A stretch of DNA of 64,000 nucleotides from Atrichornis clamosus (Eukaryota; Chordata; Aves; Passeriformes; Menuridae): positions 279,194 to 343,193 of the forward strand of contig WBMZ01002659.1 of NCBI GenBank assembly GCA_013400975.1, in the 5' to 3' direction. Position 1 is the stretch's first letter, and each line of letters opens with the position of its first letter. Below are positions 11,281-25,110 of this stretch, piece by piece. The notes beneath the pieces are model-generated. The model was not told where the DNA came from and searched no databases. It worked only from the letters and a program-made list of their open reading frames with translations. Position numbers and translations under genes: made by a program.

Positions 11281-14200
11281 AGTATCATTTCAATAGATCT
11301 GTATGTATGCCCTATCTTTGCATTCCTGTGTCATCCTGCTTAAGCTTATATAAGCCAATATATTTACATAATAGCTTTTAGCACAAATAATAATGTGTGA
11401 AGCTGTACAATTTGTCATTCACTGAACATAGTATTTAGTCAAACCGATTTTAATCCATTCTGAAGCTGAACCAGGTTTAATGTACAAGGATCCTCTAGTG
11501 CAAGATTAGAAAAATCCAAGGGAGGAAAAAAATTAGTAAGAAGGGGAGTATGGTTGATGAAAAAGGGACAATAATTAATATAAATGCTAATTCCTTTTTG
11601 TGGCTTTCACTTAATACTTATCAGCAAACGTCTCTGCCTCTCTCATTCGCTCTCTAATCTTTGCTTCATACCTAAAAAAATGTCTTGAAGGTAGTAACAC
11701 AATCATCTGAGGGCCAACATGATGGCTCCAATATGCACAGAGTGATAAATGCCAGTCTGGCTTTTATAGCTCTGAGGCTGCACTTCTATATGCCCTCTGT
11801 GACTTACCATCTTTGCTTCCACAGATGATTCCTTTTTATTGTTAATATGTCAGCATGGGTCCAGTGCTATTCAATATGAATTGCTCTGTAACAGTCTGGA
11901 ACCCTCCTTCTCTAACCAGTTTTAGTTTGTTCCACTGCTTGTAGGCTTAATTTTAAGGTCACGTCCCTAGTGTTCTGGAACAAAAGCAGCAGATTCCGTG
12001 TGGAGCAGTATCCACTTTATCAGGTATAAACATAGAATAAGGAAAGAAGAAAAGATGCAGAGACAGTGAAAGAAAATAGTGGCATCTATAATGAAAGAAT
12101 ATATTATGAAAATGTCAGTTAAAGACTGTAAATTTCAACAAGGAGAAAAGAAACAATCAGGAAAGATTTTTATCCTAGTAGTAATCCCTTTTAGCACTCA
12201 CATGCATCACAAATATATTGATGGCAGGGAGATGTATGTGAGGTGGAGAAACACAAAAGTACTTACATCAAAACTGATAACGGGGGACAACAGGAAGAAT
12301 ATGCTTGTAGCTGTATCCTTCAAATTGTGCACCAAGAAATCCCTCCAAAATTAGAAAGAAAGAGAGAAGACAGCACAGTTTCCCAGCCTGCCGGCATTAG
12401 GTCTTCTGGATAGAGACACATCCACTGTAAAACTGACAGTGGGTGAAGTCATCAGCCAGTGCTTAAAAACAGGGGAGAGGGAAAGAACTTGCTTAAACAG
12501 GGACAATGCAAGATGGGGTCACAGGGTGAGTAGTCTGAAGAAAAATGTCTACCATTTGTATTGTGGAAACATCTAAAGACCAGCAACACAAGTGGAGACA
12601 TTACATTGCTCCAGCGTTTCATGAGTCTTGGCACTGCAGATGAATTCCTCTTCCAATTACCAGGTAGAAGAGGTCAAATGACATTAGTACATCAGAGCAT
12701 AACTGATACGTTGAACTGGTAGAAAAAATTGCCTTCAGTGAATCAAGGGCATAGGAGCTTGATATTTGCATTTGGCAAAGTGGTGATATTCATGAGTTTT
12801 TTTCCAAATACCTGTTCATTCACAGAGTAGAGAATAATGGGGAAGAATTTATTGATGACAAATTTTTGGGGAACCAGGGATAAGACTGAACAATGAAAGT
12901 GACACAAAATTATTCAAAATTAATTCTAAAGTGCAATACATTTTCACAACACCACTTTTGTAAAAATTGTTCTGCTGATGTCTGTAGGTGTCTTCCAGAA
13001 GATATCAATAACTTCAGTCCAAATTATAGCTCTTTTCAGTATAACTGGTGAAGCTTGGTGTTGAATCCCCACCAGCGCCAGAAGGAAAAGAATATTTTTC
13101 TTGAAGCCTCTTATTCTGTACAGAACTTTTAAGCCATAATACTATGAACTCAGAAGAAGCATGATTTTACTTCATTAAGTAACTTCATTCTTATGCATAA
13201 AACAACAGCAGATTTTAGCATTAAAGTCAGTCAAGAATACACTGATGGGTGTGAAAACCTCAGTCTTGTTCTCTCACATATTTTTTGTTATAGTTCATTG
13301 TTTCTTACCAAAATAGCTAAATCCCTGCTTTGACCCAAATTTATACATATTTCCTTCAGAGGGGTCTATTAAGTCAAAATGGTGGCGTGTTGATTCCTTT
13401 AGAGTTAAGTGTTAGCATTAGTGGCTATCCAAGATGAAAGCAATGAAGTAGCCAGCACTGACTGCAAGGGAGGATGCAAAACTAAATCTCAATATGAGTT
13501 CATGCTAAAGAGATATATAAGGACAGGAACTTTTCTGTTTCTAAATGATCTAATAAATACTAAAAGCAATCTGAGAAATTGCTCATCATCTCATTGAAGA
13601 CTGTGCCCACTGGAGAGTACTTTTTAAGTTTTTTTAATTATTTAGTCAATTTTAAATCCCTTTTGAAAAGAGAGAAAAAATAACTGACTCTTTTACACTG
13701 ACTTCTTCATGAGTAACTCCCATAAAAAAAATATTTTGTGCATTAAAAAAAAAAAGTATTTTCATCCCAGTGATTAAAACACAGATAGTTTCATTCCTTA
13801 AAAGAATGAATAGCTACACTAGAGTTCTTAATGGAAGCAGTTCATTATCTTAATTAGCAAGTTCTAGAATAAGTTTTATATAATCAATTATTTTTTCATC
13901 TGTTAAAATGTCAGAGCATTTTACTCTGGGTTTATGAGAAGTCTGGTAGTACTACTATGTAACCCTCCTCAAAACAGGAGTGATTTTATTTTAAAGGTTG
14001 GCATAAATGTCATAATTACATACAGTATTTGTATGAGAAAACAAAGTAGATCAAAGAGGGTGACAGAGAAGAGACAAACAGCCACAGCAACAGAGATTTC
14101 ATGCTCAGAAAAGGAGCCAAAATAAATTATATTTGATCTCTGTTAACACTGTTATAATTTCACCACAAATAATCTCTGACTCTTGTGTATTACTTCTAAT

Positions 14201-16297
14201 CTTCCTCAGGTATTAGGCTGTCTGTAAAAGCCACTTCTGTCTGATGCTGTCATCATTCTGCTCTGCTGCTGCAGCACTGAACGTGTTGCAGGCAAATGCA
14301 CTCTTGATCTCTCTGAGGATAATTTTAGTCATATCTAAGTTGGCAGGACATGAGTGAACTAGAACACATGAATAACAAACTGGGCGTGACTGGACATAAC
14401 TGAATATGGAATTTTCCACATCACCAAGCAGAGAACAAAAAAAAGTAGCCAAAAGCTCACTGTATCCCAAAGTGACAAATACTGACATTCTGAGAAGCGA
14501 TCTGCACAGGACTACATTATGTTATTATATATTTTCTCCTTATTTTCCAATCAAGTCCATTAGAAGAGGCTTCTTGACTGTTAGGTTGGGGGTTTTTTTC
14601 AATTTATTTATGGAAAGATATTTTTACAGGTTAACCCAGTTAAGCTTGACAGCTTGTTTACAATAGGACCCAGAAGACACATTACTCTATGCACAACAAT
14701 ATAAATATACATTTGAGATGCACACTTAGGCTCATAATATTTGTTAAACTTCTGAAGTGCACAGTGATCTGCTATCCAGAATGATCTAACTCTATTTAAA
14801 TATTATGAAGTTAGAGAGATTGTTTAGCTTGCTAAGATGAGAATGACACATTATCATAATTAGAATTTAGTGTTTTAGAAAAATTGTATAACATAGTTAC
14901 TTTCTTAAAAACAATCTGATACGAGAGGTGTAAACTTCATCAGAAAGTCAGAACAGTGTTTTATCTGCATATTTTCTATGTGCACATCCAGACTGCCTCA
15001 AACTAAAATCACTTTATGTAATTGGCCTCTTCCTCAGCTGAGCCTTTATCTACCTTACTGATTAGTGTGGGCAAATACGAATGAATTTAGAGATCAAAAC
15101 AGTTCTTGCTAAGAACCCAAAATTCAATTCATATTCACCCTGTGAAAGGGGCTTGCACTGGACTTGTTCCAGCTTGGTCCTGGGATGTACAATACAAGAG
15201 CTACTCTGGTTTTCTTCCCTCTTGAAGAATCTCATGTGTGTACCCCATGACTGCTTTGAGATATTGACCTAACTGTTGGGAAGTTAGTCCAAAAGAGCTC
15301 CCCTGAGTGTGGAAAAAGGACTGACAGAAACCAGGACTCAGAGTAATTAATGCCATCTTTCAGTAGAATTATACTCCCAAATTCAAGAAATAGAGTCAAT
15401 AAAGACAAATAAAGACTCAGATAGGTCTGCTCTTCATCTGGAACTTCAGGATAGATCTGAAAGCAGAATTTTGTATTTCCTTATGGTAAATCAACATCTC
15501 CTTTTTAAAAAAAAATATCTATAGATATTTGTTAATATCTTGTTCTAAATTACTCCATTTAAAGACTGCAGTGTGTTGTCATGGGTGAATTATTATTCTT
15601 CTGCACCATTCAGGATATTAACACTGAAGCACTATGACACTCAGTAGCAACTGCAAAATGCATTGCTCCTCAGTCTTGTTTGCTATTGCCTTAGAATACA
15701 GCAGTAGAGAAAATATCTCAAAGTTTGTTCTGTAATTAAAAAAGGATTGTCCATTGCCAGAACACAGAGCTATGCTGGAAGTTCATTTTTCTCCATCTGT
15801 GCAGCATGAAACTTTAATTGTGAACCAGCTTTAAAAAGTCCTGTGGCATAACCTGAAAGGAAATGAACTAAAGTGTGTGATGGAAAGCATTTACACGTAA
15901 CTTTAGAACCTGCCTCTAGCCCCCAGGAATGATGGCTGCATTAGAGATGACAGGTTAGAACAAGCTGCTACCCTGTCCTCCTTATATTTCCTAACTAAAC
16001 CTCAGTTCCCACTCCTTTTCAGAAGACACAGTCTTCGTTCCAAACTATTGGACAGTGCTTCTGCTATTACTCTTGCTACTCGGTTCCCTTTTTCCTGAGG
16101 GATGACTGATGTTTAATAAAATGAAGTAGAACAATTCCAAGGAATTTGTTTTGGAGTCAGGTGCTTAGTGCACAACTACTCCACTTATTATATCACAGTT
16201 TGCAGCCCTCTCTTTCGTCTTCACTTTCTACCAATACTTATGGATTTAATGCATCCTGGCAAAAACATATCAAAGGATAGACTTGCATGGTACTTAC

Positions 16298-16365
16298 CTG
16301 AATATTCATGGCAGAGGAATTTGAGAGAAGCACAGCTTTGAAATTCAGAACTTTACATACTCATT
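16298..16365 (-). other. Isolated exon-like sequence, non-coding or 5' exon
   Basis: On the minus strand a pyrimidine-rich acceptor (ending 'tttttccctgacag') precedes 68 bases that end in '..ATTCAG' followed by the consensus donor GTAAGT. All three frames contain a stop across the full exon. However, its last 12 bases read ATG AAT ATT CAG, so it could be a 5' exon with a start codon, an exon of a long non-coding RNA, or a chance pairing. No neighbouring exon was identified. Chance pairs of this quality are expected in 64 kb. Confidence 0.15.
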
Positions 16366-18376
16366 CTGTCAGGGAAAAATATTATGTTCATTCACAATGA
16401 ATTCAGACTTCGATTAAAAACCCCAGTACTTGGGTGCGTAACCAGCTGACTTGACTTGCATGTGGAGTATCTCTAGGTGCTCCTGAGCTGCACACCACTG
16501 TGGAGGCACTCCAGAGGGCTCCCACATCTCCATGAGACCCTGCAGCTCCATACACGCACAACCTCTCAGCAATCCCAACTAATAACAGAGTGTCTTGGGC
16601 ATGTTGAAGTTCTTTCTACTCAGGGATGTGTAGCAGGGTTTGAGTTCCACAATGCCACAGCTCTCCTGCTTTCTATCCTAAAACGGTGCCTATTCAGGGA
16701 ACACTCAGCTGTCAATGCAAAGCACTGTGCTGTGTAGTAGGCACAAACAACAAGCCACCAGATTTGCACAGGATAGTGCAAATGTTTTTGATAGCTACAA
16801 GCTTGGTGTTCTCTGAATAATCAACACCCAAAGTACCCTTGGTTATCTTGTATTAAGAGAACATTCTTGGTGATGAGTTCATAGTGTTTAAAAGTTCATT
16901 TAAAAAATCACTGAATAATTAAGGAAATAGTGATCTCTTTGTGGCTATTTCATGAGCAGAAAGAAAGGTTAAATTCATGGGATAAATTATTCATTGTGAG
17001 TTATTCACTCAGCTTTAATAGTTTGTAATTCTATAAAGAGCTTTGCTTAAGAAATGCACTATATAAATCAATCAATAGCCCTAATAATATGCAAGAAGGA
17101 TTTTCCCCTTTGTGATCTGCTTTTCAATAAATTGTAGCCCCTTGACACTTCAGCTACCATAATATGACCATTCTTCTCGCCTCCACTACCTCAGTCTGTC
17201 TATCACTGGGCCACAGCTGTGATGTTCAGACAGACACCCAGCCTCCTTCACTGTCACACCAGCTTAACTCATTTCACTTAAGTGTCCCTCAGTGCTTTCA
17301 TGTACCTTTAGCTTTCCCTTTATATATTTATTTTGTTAAGAATTCAAGCAAATACCGTTGCACATACACTCACACCTAGGTGTTCTCTTACAATGCAGTT
17401 TAGTTGCACCATTAATGTATTGGACACAGCATTGTGCCACAGCTTCGTGTTCTAAAATCAGCTACCTTCCTGCAGACATAGGGTGGAGGTATTGAAACAT
17501 CCCCCATCTAAAGCCCCCTCCAAATACTTACATCCTGCCTGCAGTGGTTTAGGGAATGCTGGTTGGAGAAGATAGAGCTAGGTTTGAGAAAAGCTGCAGC
17601 AGCACATGCTTCAGGGGATGGCACCTGCTTGAGAATGTGCCTGGGCCCTCTCTTGGCTTGTGCTGCCCACGCTGGAGTATTTGCTTCACAGCCTCAGTCA
17701 CCGTAAGTAGTATCCATTCCGCCAAGACTAAAGGGCATGTGAATATGTGTACACACACCAAATCACAGCACAGTCATACCCTTAGGCACAAACAGTTTTC
17801 TGCTCTGGGCAGCCTATTTACTTCTTCTCTCCCGTGCTCCAGCCCTTGCTAATTCACAGGAGCCTGACACTACCTGAAACGAATGTCAAAACTCCCATTA
17901 ACTGGTGTGGGCAGAAGTCCAGCCCTTTTTACTTTCTATTAGAGTTCAAACCCCGTCATATACAGATCCTTTATATTTTTTGCCTCCTCTTTCCTCCTGG
18001 TGCAATCCTCAAAGGGTCTTCCAGATGCCTTCTTCATGGCAGCCAGTCAGCTCCTACTTCCATAAAGAGATCATCCAAAGTCAGCAGGACTGAGAAACGT
18101 GCAGCATCTGAGGCTGTGGTGTTTGTTGGTGTCTACAAGAGTCTTTCTTGCTCCTAGACTGATGTGAGTTGCTGCATAGGATTAGGACTGCTGCAGTCCT
18201 GCTCAGGTGGTCATGCTGAATGGGATGAACTTCCTGTCCAAGCTGGAAAGCAACATTAACAATACTTCTGTGCAGTGTTGTCAACTCCTCTCATATGTCC
18301 TTTCGATCTAATTGGTACAACTTGACACATTATGTCAACCTAAACTTAGCTACATGGGAATGGTTTTTTCCTCTCC

Positions 18377-18584
18377 AGGTGAGGAAACTCCGTAGGGAGG
18401 GGCAGGAATAGGTTGCCCAGAGCTGTTGTGGATGTCTCATCCCTGGAAGTTGTCAAGGCCAGGCTGGATGGGGCCGTGAGACACCTGGTCTACTGGGCAA
18501 TATTTCCTGCCCCTTACAGAGAAGGGGAGAACTAGATGAGCTTTAAGATCCCTTCCAACCCAAGACTTTCTACGTTTCTATGAT
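18377..18584 (+). mobile_element. CR1 LINE 3' tail, 5'-truncated
   Basis: This is a second 5'-truncated CR1 copy. Landmarks in order are 'aataggttgcccagagctg', 'tgtggatgtctcatccctgg', 'aaggccaggctggatgggg', 'gagaactagatgagctt', 'aagatcccttccaaccc' and a terminal 'tttctatgatt'. These match the avian CR1 3' end. About 200 bp remain, with no coding capacity. It keeps the family text somewhat better than the long CR1 at 35-37 kb and is therefore probably younger. Confidence 0.92.
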
Positions 18585-20924
18585 TAATACACATATCTCT
18601 ACTGTGATATGTTGATATATTTATGTTTTCCTAGTTATTTTTCTCTTTAGCTGCCTAAAGTAAAATTTACTTTTTATGAGTAGAATCAAACCACAAGTGC
18701 TTCAATAAATCGCCTCAAAAATTATGAATACTGACATAACTTAGATTCTCTAGAGTATAATTGGATATATTACATCCAATAGATTAGATTAGTTGTACTC
18801 AAAATATCAAATATTTATTGTTTATTGAAATATTTATTTGATTATTGGTAACCCCCAAAAATTCCTTTCGGGCCACATTTCAACTCTTGTATTAGTGTCT
18901 CCAAAAATACTCAGAAAGTCCAATGACAGTTGAGATGTGTGTTAACTAATTCATTCTTTCTGCATCACTATTTCAATTTGAACTAATTTTACTGTGCATG
19001 TTTGACCTGCAACAAGTGATTCAGATGAGAACATTTAAAAGTTTCCTATGGTCCCTCTAACTAATAACTAACTGCTAATTATCATTCTTTGTCTGTAAAA
19101 CTTGCTTGTTAATGCTAGAATTATCTTTTATTTGTTTGTTTGTTTCTTTATTTTAAGGTAGGTCCTTCTCTGACAAAGAAATAAATAAAATGATCCATTT
19201 TCATTCTATCTCAGCAACCTATGAAACAGGCAGGTAGAAAAGATAATGGGTTCTTTTTAAAGAATATACAGAAAGATTAGTCAGGGAGATAGATGTGTTG
19301 CTAGTGAGGGAACAAATCTGACCCCAGAGAGTGTGAGTTTAACCTTTTAAGCATTCCTCCTACAGATATTTGTGAACACTACCAAGGAGAGTGGTTCACT
19401 GTGTATTTGTACCATTCCTGTATTATATATAGTTTTAATACCCCACAAAATAGAAGTGCTGAACCATGTCTTGTATTTTATTGTGCTCCTAAACCATTAT
19501 GAATTAAGTATGACAGATGCCCTCCTTTTCTAACTACAGAAGTTTTTTTCCCAGCTCAATCACAGAGCATTTCCATTAAAAGCTCAAGACCCCATCTCTA
19601 ACCCTTGCAATACCTTCTCCACATGATTAATTATTTTACACATTCTGTAGTCCATTAGGGAAGTGTCTGATGGCCTCAGGACACGGATATCTGGCCTTTA
19701 TATGCATTATTTTGCCAAACTCTTTTTCTTCTGTATTCTTTTGCAGTGAAATAGAAAACAGCATATTACTTTGGTTTTTCATTGCCATGTTTGTTTCACT
19801 TATTTATAATTTTTTTCATAAAAGACATAAACTTGCACTTCCAATAATCTTTTTTTTGTAAAGATTCAAATATTTTATCCAAAGATAAATCTTACCAAAT
19901 ATCAGGTAGTTACAGAAATATGTGTAAGATCAATGAAACCTGTAGAAATATGTGTATCTCTTATTAGAAGACTGGATCGTATATTAGTTTTGCAATGATA
20001 GTGTTAACTAGAAAAAAAAGGTGTAGATATTGAGATCAATAGCAGCATAATGGAGAGCAGAACTGTGCTCCCTCTTTGTGCTGCTGATGTTCAACAGCCC
20101 CTTGCCTTCAATTTGGGTGGTTCATGTGGGACAAAAAGGATGTAACTGAACTTTGTCTGTTGTGGTAATAGTAAACTCTGCCCTGCAAAATACTTTCTTG
20201 CCTTCTTGCACTTCAGATGCAAAATAGCAATCTTTCAGTTCAGGGAAGCACCAGCAGAGTTCTAAGATATTTCCTATATTGTTCCATATACTGCCACATA
20301 TCAGAACTGGAGAAAACAAATATAATCCTGCCTGCAGTGAAAAACCCTGCCAGAATTCCCTATATTTTCCAAAGAATCCAGATTCCACCTAAGACACTGC
20401 CTTGAAAACAGAAATGTCACGAAACCTTACTCAAGATTGTAGAGACCATCACTTTTTTTTCTCCAACATTCTGCAAACTGGACCACTGTTTAAATCAGTT
20501 GGTTTTGTTTATGATACCAGAGAGCACTAAATTATATCTTATATAATGATTTATGGGAGTTTTGATTTTATGATTTTGTTATTGGGTTTTTTACCATCTG
20601 TTATAAACCACCTTATTCACATGAATAATTGCAACAGACCGTGATTATAAAAATATATATAATCAAAATTGCTACGTTGATATTGACTTAATCATACACC
20701 TCCCCAAAAATAAAATTAATTTAAACCTGGAAGCTTCAGAAAATGTAAGATTTATTTCTTGACCTTTATATCAAATTACAATTGTCAGATGGCATGATTA
20801 TCAAACTTCAGAGCTCAGGATATTTTCATTTCCTGTACCAGTACAGGTAGTAAGAGCTGAGGCAAATGCACCATATAAGAGGATTGGATATGAATATGTT
20901 GGTCTTTCCCCAGATGAAGCTATA

Positions 20925-20985
20925 GTGAGTATACACCTCATTTTGGACACCTATCTAGGTGCCTAAATTTGGGTGGAATGAACAC
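20925..20985. repeat. Fragment of ancient amniote 'aggtgcct' repeat
   Basis: The words 'cacctatctaggtgcctaaatttggg' in this segment resemble an old interspersed repeat family seen in turtles, crocodilians and birds, built from repeated 'taggtgcctaa' and its complement. The fragment is short and diverged, and I am not sure of the family name. Similar fragments occur at 28700-28840 and 52380-52650. Confidence 0.3.
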
Positions 20986-22779
20986 AGCTTTCAACCATAT
21001 TGTTTTATTTTCTTAACATTATTTTCCATAACTTAATTTGACTAAGTCCCTTTTGCAAGAGGTGAAGAACCTGCCCACTGGAAAGAACTGTAGGCCAGAT
21101 TTAAAATTCCCTGTATAAGTTCTTCTCAGTCTTGCCCCTACAAAACACCTTCAATGAAATTTCTTGCGCTGTACTAAGTAGAGAGAATGATTGACCTACA
21201 CCACCAGTAAGAAAAAAAATCAACTTCAATCTCACATCTTCATCCTCTGGCATTCCAAATTACTCTCTATGGTCAGATTCTTAATGCTTAGACCAATTTG
21301 TTTTCAAAGGAAGGTTTACCTAATTTAAGTTTAAACATCGGTTAAGTAAACTTCAACATCTGAGTGAGTCATACTGCTTAATGAAAATATGACAAGGAAT
21401 ACATACTCCTAGACTGAGATTCATCTGGCTTGTTCCAGAGATCTACCTTAGGATGAGATCAATCATAATCTGTAAGTGACAGTGTCTCTTCGTTGGTCAC
21501 TGTGGGAGTTTAACAGCTACTTTATATGTAAATGCAATAGCCATCTACATTTGGTCAGTTAAAACACAGGAGTAGGCAATTCTTTTCTGAATTATGGATG
21601 CATGTACCAAATAACTCCATCTTGGGATTTGCCCATATCAAAACTTGAGGTTTTTGGTTTTATATCTATTAGAGCAAATTGGAAATGAAAAAATTGCTCC
21701 AAAGGCAATTCTGACATTTATTCTACCAAACTGGAATGAAAAGGAAAAGCACTGATTTTCCTTATGGAAATAAATTTCTTTAATAATGATATGGGACCCA
21801 TAACAATTTTTCTCTAAACAATGTGCAATTTTAACATAATAGTTAAAATATCTTAATAGAACATAAAATTAGAACTTTTACCTTCAAAATCAAACAAGGA
21901 AGTTTAAATAATTCATTACAGCTTGATTCAAAAATCTTATGGTAGACATCTAATCACACCCTAGGTGTGCTGAGTCCTCTTCATGAGGTACAGGGGACAA
22001 GCTCCCATTCAGGTGTGTGTCACAGAGCCAGCTCCCCATGGTCATATCTACAGCTCCTGTCCCAGAGCTCCCAGTGCTCTGGAGTTTGACACTGCCAGCT
22101 GTCTCTGGACTGCTCATGGCAGAACAGGCAGCCTGGGAACCTTTCCCAGCCTTTGTTCCTTGTCCAGTCATGCAGGCAGGGACTTTGAGTATTAAAGCCA
22201 CTCACTGAAAGCTTTGGTGGTTGATGCTGGTGGCTCAAAGTGGGGAGTATTTTAAGATTCCATGACAGGGATGTAGAGAAAGGCAATAACCACAGGCCAT
22301 CTTGCTTACTCTCACAAATGTCCTGTCTAATTTTCTTTTAGGAGAAACTTCTCTTTGCTTCCTACTCTTTATCCTTTCTCCCATTCTCTTCCAGTCTTTT
22401 TATTGCTTCCCTCTCCATCACATTACATCAATGCCACAGAAAGCTTCGGAATTGCATGCAAATCAGGACACGGAATTTGCACTTAGCTGAGTAAAAGCAG
22501 GAGATGCGATCAAGTGTCTTTCTTGCTTAGGAAAGTTGTTGATCCCCAGATACAGGGAGTTCTGGGAAGGCAAATACCATACCAGCTTGTAAAAAAACAA
22601 AAAAAACCCAAGAAACCCCATAAAAGGTAAAAAGCTTTCCTTTTTCCTGAAGGTCATGTTTTTACAGTCTGCAGTCACCACTGACTGTAGCACGGGCTGT
22701 GTGCATAACACCTCTTAAAATTGAGCCAGTAGTTTTAGTTTCCATTACAGAGGCAGTCAAGAAATTAAATGTGTTCCTG

Positions 22780-22960
22780 ACTAGCTCAGAGACACTCCTA
22801 TCTCATTATTATAGCATTTGATATTACTTCTGGAGCTGTTAATTAATATATTTTTAAGACATATTTAGTCTCATTTATAGCAAATGTGGCATTGCAAATG
22901 ATCTGCCATTCCACTCCAGCTTCCCTTCACTCTCTGAACACCTACATTACATTTTCATTT
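22780..22960. promoter_or_regulatory. Candidate conserved non-coding element
   Basis: AT-rich but non-repetitive block with 'gctgttaattaatatattt' and 'ggcattgcaaatgatctgcc', lacking open frames and repeat signatures. Composition suggests a possible enhancer, but conservation cannot be judged here. Confidence 0.15.
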
Positions 22961-23249
22961 TAAAAGAATTTGCACTTTGAGTTTTCAGATATCTGCTCAG
23001 TTTGGGGTTTTTTTCCTTTCTAGTTCTCTTTCCATTACAGTCAGGTGTGTAAGTGATTAGTTGATACAAATTTCAGAGGGATTTTTTTAAAGACCATAGA
23101 CCTATAGGGAATATGTAGCTTTAAAATGTTTCACAGATTTACATTGAAAGATGATCCATAAAAGAATGACACTACAAGTTACATCAAACAAGCAAACATT
23201 TGTTATGGGGACAGTAAAATTTACTTTTCACAAAAGGAGCCTACAGTAA

Positions 23250-23430
23250 TAATGCATTCAATTCTATTTCCCAGAATGCTTCTTAAGTATGTTAATAAAG
23301 TCTTTATTGTGTCTGCTTATAAAAGTCGCCACCATTTCCCATTAGAAAGTCTCTGTTTATTCATCAAACATTTACTGACAGTGACTGCTGGGAGCAGGCT
23401 CAGATTTCCACTCCATTACACGTTTGTGGC
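23250..23430. promoter_or_regulatory. Candidate conserved non-coding element
   Basis: The block holds 'ctatttcccagaatgc', 'aataaagtctttattgtg' (a short inverted repeat) and 'gtcgccaccatttccc', and is free of recognisable repeats. A 60-codon frame runs through it, but no protein family is recognisable. It is flagged only on appearance. Confidence 0.15.
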
Positions 23431-24679
23431 ATAAAACACATTAATTATAGATATATTACAATATTCAACTCATTGAGGAAAAATTAGATGATCAAGGCTC
23501 ATTTTCCTTGACAATAAGCAAGTTAATGAAAATACTAATTACCTGATGATGAAGTGGAGCCTTCAGGATTGAACGCTTAGCATCTGTAGAAGAGCTCTCT
23601 GAATCTAGTGCAGAATATTAAAGCCAGGAGCACTGGAAGTCTAAAGGGTGGTTCATGAGGTCATCATGTGCCCTTTAATCACAGGACGGAGAGTAGTTGG
23701 TTCATAATATAAACTTCTATATGAGGCTTTGAAGGATGTCATGAGAAGTCATATAAGCATAATGTTCATTTTAAACTAATTATTTTAGTAAACTGGTAGG
23801 TATTGAATTAGTAGGTACATTGTCTAGTTCAACTTTTTTAAAGGAACTGTGGAATCTAGCCATGATTAATTTTGGTATACAGAGGTATGGGAATGTTGGA
23901 ATGGAAAAAATAAGGCACAGCCACCTGCCTTCATTTTCTCTGGTTTCAGAAAAAATATAATAATCAAAATTAATGGCATATGAAGTGAAACCATTTCAAA
24001 TTCAGGAAATTTCTCCTTGCTTATTCATCTTTATGGCAACCACTTCTGCTTTTGTGCTTGTATCATTCTTTTTACCATTTCCACATTAGACCCTAAATTG
24101 GAGTCACTAAACTGATTATGTCATTCTTTGGTTTCTATCCAAGATCAATTTTACGTCTCATCTGCCTTTGACATTTTACCAATACATCTGTGTAACTGTT
24201 TGGGTAGGAGGTTCCCTTCACTCTGGGCTGTTTATGCTGTTAAAGAGAGAAATATCATTTATGTTTATTAAGTTTAGTTCATATTTTCCTCCATTCTTGT
24301 GTTTGACAACAACTTTTTAACAATTACAGATTGCTAAATGGGATTTTCCTGAACTGTTAAATAGTCAATAATAACAAAATATTCCCAAAATATTGTTTAT
24401 TTTCTGAAGATGGTAATGTTCATGTTTAATTAACAAATTGGCTTCTTAAATTTTTTGCAGACATCATCACTGTATCACCTGATAAAATAATATTATTAAC
24501 TTCTAACTGCCCTAGAACACTGTTGCAAGTCATGTCTGAAAACATCTTCAATGTGATTTACTCTAATGGCACCTGTTTTTGTAATATATAGTTTTTCTTA
24601 TGAAAACATAAAGCTCTGTAAAGCTCACAACCTGCTTCCTAGAAGCAGGATATTGAGGTGTTTGCAGAGCACAAATACC

Positions 24680-25110
24680 CATAGAATCACAGAATGGCCT
24701 GGGTTGGAAGAACCTGAAAGGTTATCTAGTTCCAAGTCTACCACCATGTACACGGACACATTTAACTAGACCAGGTATCTCAGAGCCCCATCCCTTAAAC
24801 ACTTCCAGGGACGAGGCACCCACTGTTTCTCTGGGCAACCCGTTCCAGTGCCTCACCACCCTCACAATACAGAATCTTTTTCAATATCTAATCCAAACCT
24901 ACCCTCTTTTAGTTTGAATCCATTCCCTCTTGTCCTGTCACTGCACACTCTTGTAAAAAAATCCGTCTCCATCCTTATTGTAGACTCCTTACCGGAAGGC
25001 TGCAATTACATCACCCCAAAGCCTTTTCCAGGCTGAACAAACCAAATTCACTCTAGCCCTCTACTCACCTTGGTGACCATATTGGTAAAGGGCTCTACAC
25101 TCTACGAGAA
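24680..25110 (-). mobile_element. CR1 LINE 3' region, minus orientation
   Basis: Read on the minus strand this is the CR1 3' end. On the plus strand it begins 'catagaatcacagaatgg', then 'ctgggttggaagaacctg', 'gccccatcccttaaacacttcc', 'ctctgggcaacccgttccag', 'cttgtcctgtcactgcac' and 'ccttttccaggctgaaca'. All are well-known complementary landmarks of avian CR1. About 400 bp are recognisable; the right edge (25060-25110) fades into unique sequence. No coding capacity remains. A 67-codon frame over its left edge is repeat-derived. Confidence 0.93.

Larger units (their letters stand above)
9557..18376. other. Intergenic DNA with possible conserved elements
   Basis: No protein gene was recognised. 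Most of this is AT-rich sequence with stops in all frames. Two sub-blocks (10480-10730 and 10850-11280) look compositionally like conserved non-coding elements and are listed separately. A short sequence with good splice signals on the minus strand lies at 16298-16365. Local CA-rich and pyrimidine-rich patches near 17.1-18.1 kb give several overlapping short frames, which I consider chance. Confidence 0.5.
18585..24679. other. AT-rich intergenic DNA
   Basis: No gene was supported. A short hairpin-like sequence 'attggatatattacatccaat' lies near 18760-18781. A more GC-rich patch at 21950-22290 has overlapping short frames on both strands but no recognisable product or repeat. Two AT-rich blocks (22780-22930 and 23250-23430) look like possible conserved elements. 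A palindromic 'taggtgcct' repeat fragment is listed at 20925-20985. Confidence 0.5.
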
